DNA of 64,000 nucleotides, taken from contig OX485805.1 of NCBI GenBank assembly GCA_950295325.1, forward strand, positions 744,501 through 808,500, read 5' to 3'. Each line of letters starts with the position of its first letter. Position 1 is the stretch's first letter. Below, in pieces: positions 55,201 through 64,000 of the stretch. A program made the position numbers and the translations under genes. The notes beneath the pieces were generated by a model. It was not told where the DNA came from. It was given only the letters and a program-made list of their open reading frames with translations, and made no database searches. The stretch is from Polytrichum commune (lineage: Eukaryota > Streptophyta > Polytrichopsida > Polytrichales > Polytrichaceae).

Positions 55201-55614
55201 AAACAAAAATCAGAGTCTATGTAGTCCAATCATTCATTTCCAGTCACAACGAAATTGCAACATCAAGGGTTGCACAATTATCTTTGCAGAACCTGTGCTC
55301 TTCATCAATCACCTCAACCGGATAGAATATGTGATTCATGGTATGTAAATACAAATCATTTCTTCAATAAGTACATATTATTTGCAGAACCCCAAAATCT
55401 GTCACAATAAATACATATTGATCACAAAAGTGTCCAATACCTTAATTTTAGGGCCAAGGAGTGTTGATTTTGGGTCATCTCCCAATAAAACTTTGGTCGG
55501 TTGGAATCCCCAGTCAATTGCTAACAAGAACCATTTGATACTTTTGAGGCAAAATAATAGCATCTATGCGCAGTGCTTAACATGACAGTTCTAGCACCAT
55601 CTACCTTAGATGGC
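52218..55614. other. CDT1 3' flank and intergenic DNA, no gene seen
   Basis: The CDT1 3' UTR should occupy the first few hundred bases. The rest has only short frames, of which 54,209-54,454 (minus) and 55,043-55,348 (plus) are the longest, with no recognisable domain. A 'gaacatgaacat' mini-repeat lies near 53,613. Confidence 0.45.
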
Positions 55615-57430
55615 CTATGGGTTGCGGATGCAAAAGCCCCTAGAGCCATCAATGCAACGGCCCACAAAGTAGCCAGCGGGGTAAGGCCCTGCGGCGTTGA
55701 TGTAGTTGATGAAAAGCATGGGGCAGATGGTGGAGAAATCATTCACTTGCGCCTCGTACTGGCACGCCTTGTTGTTGAAGGCAGTGCAGCATGACGGGCT
55801 CGCGCCCTGTTGGTCTGTGACGGAGCATGCTGCTGTCACGTCTGCATATGACATGCTTGCAAAATCTGTCGAGCAAGTGTCTGCAAAACTGATTTTAAGT
55901 CAAAACTTTCGAAAATTGTGTTAATATTGTTGCTATCATATATATGTTATAAGGTGTTACCCTATGTGGCCCTCTTGTGGACACTCATTCAAATTCCGCA
56001 GACATTTTCTGGCTATTGGATCAGCTCAAGAGCTGTCTCATCCAGTTGGCTATTGCATTTTACAAAGATTGTCATTTTAAGATTATAAACTCCAAGGTGA
56101 AGAGTCTCTTAGTACACTCTTTGAATGATTACATTGTAGGTCCTCTCAATTGTGTATATTATTGACGGTCCTGGAAGGGCATCTGTATTGTGAGCACATA
56201 GTCCAATCTTATCAAAACACAAGTCTTTTTGGTGTTTATTCTTAACTACAAGTCTTGCCATATACCCCTCAAAATATAGGCATCCGATTATGGAGAGTGA
56301 CCACATAAGCCTAGTACAAACCTTATGTACTAGTAAACCGCCTATTGCACATGTAAAACACCAAGAAAGCATCCAGTTGTATATAATAAGTATTTCATTG
56401 AGTCTGGAAACATAACCATTTGGTGACATTTTGTTGTTGGGCAGCAGGACAGTTACGCATGACAATATTCAGTTCATATCGCAGATTTGTGGGCAGGTTT
56501 TATTATGTGCTTGCTGCAATTTGGAATAGTACAAGGTAATGCCGATCCTTCATTACCAGCTGATCCTGCAGCTTTGCCCAGTAGCTTGGGTTCCGTAAAA
56601 GCCACAGCCATTCCATAATTTCCATAGTTCCTGGCTGCGCGCACACAATGCCACAGACAAGTGTTCAAAGTTCAAGTTCAACCTCACTGCTTACTGCATT
56701 CTACTTTTGTGTAACTATTCTGACTAACTTTGAAGAAAACTTTCACATATCTCTAAAGAGGCAGTAATGCCAAAGATGCACCTGTGTCATGTTGTCATTA
56801 GTTATACATGTAGAAGCTACAGCGATTACAAGCCACATAATCTTTTCCACAGATTCTTCACGCGGAAAGGTATCACTTAGTTGATTGAAGTGTGTATTTC
56901 TTGCTGTGAGTATGTTGCTGCTAGATCAATCAAGACGTCCGGAATCACTTGTTGCTGTCCAGAGATGATGGCCATTCTTTAGGCATTGAACGGAGGTATG
57001 TATTTCTAGTAACCCAAGGGCTAACTTCAAGTTGACGCAGCCATAGCCGACTGCAGATTGCAAAATCTTCGACGACATACCTCCGGCAGAGTATAATATA
57101 CTTATGAACTGCTTAATGGGAGCTGATGCAAAGGGAACCCCCATCACTCTTCTATCCGGAGAGATGATTTGCTTGGTATCCCAAGAACTAAGGGCAGAGA
57201 GAGAAAGATATATAGGTCCCTCTGCAGCAATTTGTCCCCAGAGGAAGCTCGTTGCTGATCAACATCGCTCGCAAGTGCTTTGATAAATAGTAATGAACTC
57301 CACTGACCAGCATTAGCAGTGGGGATATATATTGAGTGGGCTTACCACAGTAAGAGACACTTGGAAGACACAGCACATGGATTGCCACCAGCAGGGCCGC
57401 CAACACCATACGCATCAGACTCCTAGCCAT
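55615..57430 (-). CDS. LLG: LORELEI-like (LLG-type) secreted eight-cysteine protein
   Basis: LLG proteins are GPI-anchored chaperones and co-receptors for FERONIA-type CrRLK1L kinases and RALF peptides at the plant cell surface. Proposed exons in transcript order: 57430-57346, 56634-56557, 55880-55615. Both introns are GT-AG, and phases are 1/1, giving 142 aa. Residues 1-26 are a signal peptide (MARSLMRMVLAALLVAIHVL). The middle exon fills the usual 25-30-residue spacer. The core has the LLG pattern with all eight cysteines (57, 73, 85, 86, 94, 107, 130, 138), including the CC-x-AF pair, KACQYEAQVNDFS and YINAAGPYPAGYF. Odd point: the frame stops four residues after the last Cys, with no C-terminal hydrophobic GPI signal, which family members normally have. 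The middle exon is the least certain part; without it the frame still joins (116 aa). An in-frame upstream ATG exists at 57,451. Confidence 0.82.
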
Positions 57431-57787
57431 GGCGAACCTCCTTGCACGCAAGCTGCCTCGCTCTTGTCAATGTGAGATAAGCTAACTACTGCGTCAATAC
57501 TGTCGAGAAATCAATCACATGATCAGATTTCTCCACAATTACTGAAAGAGCCTGCAACAAATTGTAATTAAGTCCACTAATGATCTTCTTCTCCACCAAT
57601 ATCGATCACCCTTGTCCTATACATTAACCTTCTTGCCGCAGGAAGACATGCCCTAGACATGTCACAACTGAGCTTAGTGGAATCCCTGCTAAGCTAGCCA
57701 CTGCACAACCAGCTATGTATTTGCACTTCAAACTCCACAAACCTTGAATTATAAATAGCTGAAAATTTTCAACGTCAGAGCAGTGAA

Positions 57788-58610
57788 CCTAAGCAGCTGC
57801 AAAATGCGGTAGCTAAAGTGCAAGAATCACACAAACCAAAGCTGAAGAAGTAATACCTTAGTTACAATGTGAGCTTTTGATGAACAGCTAGCAACCACGG
57901 CAATGCACGACCACAATAAGCTCAAGCTTACCTGCAGGAAACATTTGCGCAATGGGGGTGGTTTTTTTCAAGATGCGAGGAGCGAGTTCGTAGGGAGGTC
58001 GTAGCGAGTACGAGTACTAACTGGATCACATCACCAATGAAGGATTTTATGAGATGTCATGTCCAGTGGTTGTCCTATGCTTCAACTTTGTTGATACGCC
58101 ATCAAAATGGTCACACAGTGCATACCGGATCTTGCACATCAGTTTCATTTAGGGTACAAACAGATTTTACAACGTCCAAGCAATTTCGAACCTAAGCAGC
58201 TGCAAAAGGAGGTGGCTAAAGTGCAAGAATCACACAGAAAAAAACACACTAACCACAGCTGAAGAAGTTATACCTTGGTAACAATGGGAACTCCTGATCA
58301 ACAGCTTAATAGCCACCACAATGCACGACCATACATAATAAGATCAAGCTTACCTGCAGGATATATTTGTGCAACAGGAGTGGTTTTCTAGATGCAAGGA
58401 GCGAGTGCGTAGCTGCCTCGTACACAAGGGATTGCATCTGCCATGAGCAATGAAGGATTTTTATGAGACGTCATGTCTGGTAGTTGCACCAAACTTAACT
58501 TTGTTGGTGCGCCATCAAAATGGTCACACACTGCACACCAGATCTTCACATTAATTCTCGTTAGGTTCAATCCAGTTTCCAGCTACCAGCACACATGGAT
58601 GCCGATGCAA
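57788..58610 (-). repeat. Tandem duplication of the LLG leader/promoter (about 410 bp x 2)
   Basis: 57,788-58,190 and 58,191-58,610 are diverged direct copies. Both start with 'cctaagcagctgcaaaa' and share 'gctaaagtgcaagaatcaca', 'aatgcacgacca' and 'gccatcaaaatggtcacaca' in order. On the minus strand each contains the same strong donor, CCTGCAG|GTAAGCTTGA (exon ends 57,932 and 58,354). This suggests two alternative non-coding first exons for the LLG-type gene. The transcription starts are not known. Confidence 0.8.
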
Positions 58611-60384
58611 GACTTCCACATCAACACATGAGATTCAATTCACACTTGTAAACCCAGTATTAATCATGAGTGCCATGTAGTCGACTTGCTCTTAAGTATT
58701 CACCCACTGGAGTAATGACAATCTCTGCTGCTCATGAAGGCCTCGGACTCCTCCACTTCATACTGGTACACAAGCATAAATTGCACCATTCAATGCAACT
58801 GGAATGAGGAATCCTGGCATTGCAGCTTTCATTCTTCACTCTCGTACGTGACAAGTAGTCTCCAGAGGGGAAAGATTTATTATGATTTGCGTGAAATGTC
58901 ATCAAGGTCTGTGGATTCTGTGGACCTTAGAAGTTAACTATCTGGTCACAGGCTCTGTTTGACCAGATACCTGTAATTGAGGGATGGGCAAAGGCACAAT
59001 TATGAATTGCATGGACACCAAAGCGATGCTTGGAACGATGAGACTAGATTATGTGCTCCGTTCGAAGTTCAACAAATAACACACTTCGGACGGCTTACGA
59101 TGACAATCAAAGAGGTTTGAGAGGGAGAATCGATTCTTTACTGTCTTTCAAGTGCACCACAAGGTGTCGTACCACCTCTTCTATGTATGTAGTTGTTATT
59201 TTCACGTTGACCTCTTTAAATTCTGCATCTCAACTCGACCCAATTTTTATATTTGAAATGACAATCTTCATCATTCTTGTTGCTAACTGGATGAGACACT
59301 TAGAATTTGCTTCCGTTGTATTCGAGTACATTTCAAACATTAAATTCTTGTAAATCTAGATATAAAGTATTTGATCGACATAAACTTGATGTCGAGGTTG
59401 CCTTCCGGTCAAAGGGTCTATCAACCTTAGACGGTGTAACTCCCTACTTGACTGGTTGCATGAATATCATGCCTTGTGTAGTAATTTTAATTTTTTTTTA
59501 AAATGAAAACCTAAAAGAAAAATCTAATCCAAGTTGTTTCTATATATTATCTTGCCTTATGAAGTGAGCCCGTGGAATTCTTATCCCTAGAGGTGAGGAG
59601 AATTATCCCCTTCTAGGTATATTTTAAACTCCTCAAGCTCCAAGATCACCTAGATGCATCCATCAAGGGTGATCAAATATTTCTTATTCCTTTGGAATTC
59701 CCAAATATATCTTATTAGTTCCAAAGGCTTCATTTTTAAATCTCTTAGGAATCTCCATGAAGTAGGTGCTTAAGTCTTACAAGTTTATGTTCCCCTAAGA
59801 TTCTAATGTCAAGGTTAAGAGTCTTAGAGTATAAGTTCATATTTCCAACATCGCTTCCAATGCCTAATATCATGTGTAAATGTTCTTTTTCAATTCATGG
59901 CTTGCATGGCCTATAAAAATATTCATTCCAACCAATATTGATTCCAAACGTGCTTAGTCAAAGTTTCAAGATCTTCACATACGCACATAATATTAATTCA
60001 AGTATGTTGTCTAGCTAATTTAATACACCTCTATCTAGATTGGTATGACGTTCTTTATGATGTGGATATCCTAATTTAAATTCAAGTACAAAGTGATAGT
60101 TGCTTTGCCCTACTTGATAGTCTCTCATGATCGTCCTTCTCTTTTGTAAGTCTTTTCGAATAATGGCTTCCGCACATACCGATTAGATTATTCCAAGCAT
60201 AACTCAAAGTCTCAAATCCAATGCTCAATTAGAATTTAGAAGAATGGTTGGTAGGTACATCAACTAACTTATCACTTCCGAATTTCAAATATTCTTTTCT
60301 TTTGCTGTTTTTGGCAAATTTCTAAGTTTTGGTTAATTTCTAATTCTAGAAATCACCTGCTTTTGTTGTTGCCTCTAGGTTTGT

Positions 60385-60590
60385 TTGATATTTCTAAGTT
60401 CACACAATGTTGTGATTCAAGTATTTCGTGATATTTCTAAGTTTTAGTACATTTCTAGGTTTCACATAATTTTGTGATTTGAGTGCTTTTGAGAAATCTC
60501 TAAGTCTAAGTACTTTTCTAAGTTTCACATAATTTTGTGGTTCATGTACTTTTGAGATATCTCTAAGTCTAAGTAAATTTCTAAGATCTT
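60385..60590. repeat. Tandem repeat, about 65-70 bp unit, three copies
   Basis: The pattern 'atttctaagtttcacataat' plus 'tttgtgattcaagtactttt' recurs three times with substitutions. Non-coding. Confidence 0.8.
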
Positions 60591-61624
60591 CTCAGTTTCA
60601 ATAGCCTTTCGGGTTTTTTTTAAAATATTTTCTAATTTTGGTTGACCCCTCAGTTGTTTTTACTATCTTCTAATTTGTTTGACCTTTCAATCGTTTTGAA
60701 ACTATCTTCTACTTTTGAATTCCAAGTGTTTTGTTTGCTCTAATTCCCAAGACTTGGAGCTCCAAGTTTGCTTTGTTTCATGAGTCCTTTGGCTTCCAAA
60801 GGTTTCTCAACATGGGCCTCCAAGATGGTCTTCAAAAGGTCTCCAAAAGAGTCTTCAAAAGAGTACAATCCTAGTAAGTCTTCGCAACGATCACATGAGA
60901 TTGCTGATGTAAATGAGCTACCTTAGGTGCCCGAAATGCCCTCAATATATAGAGTCTAGGATCTACAAATTAATTGATTGGGCGGTTGCTCTTCCTTCCC
61001 CTATTTACAAACGTTCAAATTGTTTATTTTTAGCACTATGTTTGTATTTACTCTTTTTTCTATATATTCTTTAGTAATAGCCACATGTTTAATTGATATG
61101 TACCTGCAAGAGACATATGGCTCATTTTATTTACATGGCTAGATGTGCGTGGTCTTCCATTGCATCCAATGAAATCCCATCCGCCACATTCTTTCAAAAT
61201 AAGTTGAGATAGTTATGTCCATCCAAAGGTTTGTCATCCTTTGGGCATGTCACCTTCATCTACTTACTTTCATCCAATATCATCCCTAGTTAACTAGGGG
61301 TACACACTTAGATTTTCTATTATTCTGATATGCTCTTATGGCCGTTCACGTTCCCAATTCGGCTCTTGTTCCTAGTCTTGTTCCCGATCCTACCCTTGTT
61401 CCCGGCTGCGTTCTTGTTCTTGCTCTTGCTCTTGGCCACAGTCCTGATTTCCCGAACATGGTTCTCACGTTCCCGAGGCCTAAACTTACGTTTCCTACCT
61501 TCCTGAGAGGGGAACTTTGTCTCTCTACCTCCTTCATTGCCCAACTCGCCTCTCTTCACATGCTTGTTGCTCCTCTCCAATGTTTCTATTCTTGTATGGT
61601 TGTGGCTCTACACTTGACATTTAT

Positions 61625-61735
61625 GTACGTACATACATACACACACACACATGCATGTGTGTGTACATGTATGGATATACATATAGTAATTATAATTATA
61701 ATCATAATCATAATCATAATCATATATATATATAA
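61625..61735. repeat. Compound microsatellite
   Basis: A run of (GTAC/ATAC), (CA)n, (TG)n, (TAATCA)n and (TA)n in sequence order. The alternating purine-pyrimidine parts could adopt Z-DNA or cruciform forms. Confidence 0.85.
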
Positions 61736-63527
61736 AGTATATGTGAAAGAAAATAAAAGTCTAATGTATTAAGATAATGTTCACATAAGTATAGAGAATT
61801 TTGATTCCATATAGAAAGAAGATGTTATTTACAAAGTAAGATTAGAGCATTTCCAATAATTTTGACAATCATAACTTGTGGACAAGGTTTTGGTTGTTCT
61901 ACTCATGTAAAAAGTTACTATTGACACAAAAGGTGTCATAATTGGTTGAGGTTCGAATTTGTCCCAAAAGCTCATTTCCTACAAGTCCCGATAACTTGGT
62001 AATCATAGTGTTGGGAATGAATTGGACTTCGAGACACAACAATCACTAGGTGTGATGAGAAAAGATGTGGATGCAGACACATAATTGCATATTACATTGC
62101 TCTTGTGTCTTCGATTCTCTTGCATGCAAGTTAAAACTTTGTATCTAAAAAAAAATGGATGAATTTGAACGTGTGCACAACCTTTTACATGAATATAGGT
62201 TGGTAGGGAGGGAGGCAGTTATCATATATGAGCGTGCCATTCATCCATCCAACATATAAATATGGCTCCTCATAGGTTTGTTGTCGTATTATCTCAAATG
62301 TTCTCAAATAGATCAATATGGGGTCTTTAGAGCTTATTCCAGTGTCAAGGCGACTAAACATAATAATTTTTGGGTGATCCAAAATTTATAACCCTCCTTA
62401 GCATAGAGAATTGAGTCTTGACCTTGGTCACAAAGTTGTCATGCAAATTTGCTTATCATAAAATTCTCAACCTCCTTGGTGTAATATTAAGGCGGATCTT
62501 GATGTCTCCTGCTATGGACCCTAAACAACTCGGGTGCCACCCACCACTTCTCCTTCTTCAAAATTTCTTGGCCTCTTTGGTTTTCACATGCCATAATGAT
62601 TCAACATTCTAATATGTGTGTGACGCACACCTCTAATCACACACTCCAATCTTTAGGCTTTTGTTTGACTCCCAATGAAGCATAATATTGTTTATGGGAA
62701 GATCGTTGTGCTGCACATTTTCACTATGGAATTTTGACATGAGCTATACTAAAGCCCATGACAATTTTACCCTTTTCTTCTGGAACCTCTCAACATTGTC
62801 ATATTGTTGCTATTTAGTTGAATTCATCAACATGACATTGTCATTTGGTCGATGCACTCTATCTCAGATATACATTTTTTTGTAGAATTTTCAGGTTCTA
62901 CCATAGTGTGTAGCATGTGTTGGTCCTACAGTTGGTCAACCAAAACTTGATAAAACCATGATGCATGTTGTTTAAAACAAATGCCTTGGCACTGGCTTGA
63001 ATTCAAGCTACAAATATATTGATAGTCTTTGGAGTTTTTGTGACCCACGTAATATCTAAATACAGACGTTAGTCACCCTCAATTTTCTCCTTAACAATCT
63101 CCCCATTTACCCCCCCCCCCCCCCGCCCTGCCCAATTTTAATCTTGGAAAACCTTTTGGCATGAGATTCCCACCACGTAAGTTAACGACTTTATTTTTGT
63201 CGCTTGAGGGATCACCCTTTTACCCGCTTTTGGGGGTGGGAAAACATTACCAATCAATTGCTTGAAGTTGAAAACTCAATTTTGAGCCTTATTCTTCACC
63301 CAAGAATAAAAAATATGTATTGTACTATCCTAAGGGTTTAGGATTTAGGGTTTACCAACATGTGTTCAATAACTCCAGTCACTGTCTAGCTTGGAACCAA
63401 GTCGCATGAGAATACCCATGTCGCAACCCTTGCTAGCCCCCTTAACAATCTTGCCAATTTTCTTTTCTAGCAAAGGTTACGAGTGCTAACCCTTCACATT
63501 CCGCCATGCTAATGGTTAGCTCCTCCT

Positions 63528-64000
63528 ACTATGAGCCCAAAATGGTTGCTCACATTTGTTTTATGCTTAGAATTTACTTAGATTTGCATTTGACATCATT
63601 GTGAAACATCAAAAAGTATAAAAAAAAAAAGTGAGGTTTGGTGTGGGATTATGTTTTAGGCCTTAGGCTTATGCGGTGTGGTTAATTAAGGGATTAGCGG
63701 CATTAGGGGGTTGGTTGAATTAAGTTGAGAGTGTGTGTGCTAAGTAAGGGGAGGGGCCTTGGGTTTAATTGTTTGAATTAAGGCCTTCCCGTGTTGGTTT
63801 AAGGGTAGAGGTTTAGTGGATAGGCTTGGGTTTTTCATTCAACAAGGTTTATGGGCCTCAGGTTATAGAGACTCTCTCTCTCTCTCTCTCTCTCTCAGCA
63901 CGGAAAGAGCAAGCGGAGCGCAAGCTCCAAAGCTGGTTGAGGCGAGGCTAAGCTCGAAGTTGGGTTGAATTCGAGCTAAGCTCAAAGCTGGTTGAGGCGA
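63528..64000 (+). mobile_element. LTR-like retroelement sequence, copy 2 (cut by window edge)
   Basis: It begins 'tatgagcccaaaatggttgc' and follows the same block order as 39,653 onward: a 'gtgaggtttggtgtggg' block, GGTTTA blocks and a (CT)n tract at 63,866-63,896. After the CT tract an 'aagctggttgaggcgaggctaagctc' type unit starts a tandem that runs off the window. Confidence 0.5.

Larger units (their letters stand above)
58611..63527. other. AT-rich intergenic DNA, no gene seen
   Basis: Only short unsupported frames were found. Repeats are listed separately. CT/GTTC-rich low-complexity DNA at 61,340-61,440 produces spurious frames on both strands. A long C tract lies near 63,110-63,124. 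Confidence 0.5.

Noticed and set aside
61320..61772. Frames on both strands over CT/GTTC-rich DNA
   Set aside because: Low-complexity sequence gives open frames in several phases; the products have no family resemblance.

Overview
This is nuclear DNA from a land plant. The genes have several exons with GT-AG introns of about 60-1,500 bases. They include plant-type CDT1, ELP3 and TAF2 and a LORELEI-like (LLG) eight-cysteine protein. The intergenic DNA is AT-rich and full of microsatellites and decayed transposons. The moderate intron lengths and gene spacing would suit a bryophyte-grade or other non-seed plant, but I cannot name the lineage from sequence alone. No rRNA, tRNA, CRISPR, viral or bacterial-type features were seen.

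Layout. (1) 1-4189, plus strand: the last ten exons of TAF2 (TFIID subunit), entering from the left edge. (2) 4190-12.9 kb: intergenic, with a retroelement fragment at 5.47-6.32 kb. (3) 12.9-22.32 kb, plus strand: a long probable leader with three uORFs, then a single 1,851-codon exon. It encodes an acidic protein with an N-terminal membrane segment and about 12 tandem copies of a 40-49-residue unit. (4) 22.3-26.9 kb: intergenic, with a second copy of the same retroelement fragment. (5) 26,906-28,447, minus strand: an HGSNAT-type membrane acyltransferase homologue. (6) 30,216-35,131, minus strand: complete ten-exon ELP3. (7) 35.4-47.2 kb: a transposon-rich block with a long TIR-flanked segment, an LTR-like copy, two MITEs with target-site duplications, a tRNA-derived SINE and a third retroelement fragment. 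(8) 48,627-52,217, plus strand: complete six-exon CDT1 with a paired E2F-like site upstream. (9) 55,615-57,430, minus strand: a three-exon LLG-like gene with a tandemly duplicated leader/promoter. (10) 58.6-64 kb: AT-rich repeats ending in a second LTR-like copy cut by the window edge.

The genes are unrelated housekeeping or signalling genes: TFIID transcription (TAF2), tRNA wobble modification (ELP3), replication licensing (CDT1), receptor-kinase co-receptor chemistry (LLG) and a membrane acyltransferase. They do not form a pathway or cluster.

The most unusual signal is structural. In ELP3 intron 1, CDT1 intron 1 and the LLG leader, short tandem duplications have copied the exon-intron junctions themselves. 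This leaves arrays of decoy splice sites that sometimes keep recognisable exon codons. Other points of interest are an acyltransferase with Tyr at the expected catalytic His, an LLG protein with no GPI-anchor tail, and cleanly delimited MITE and SINE insertions.
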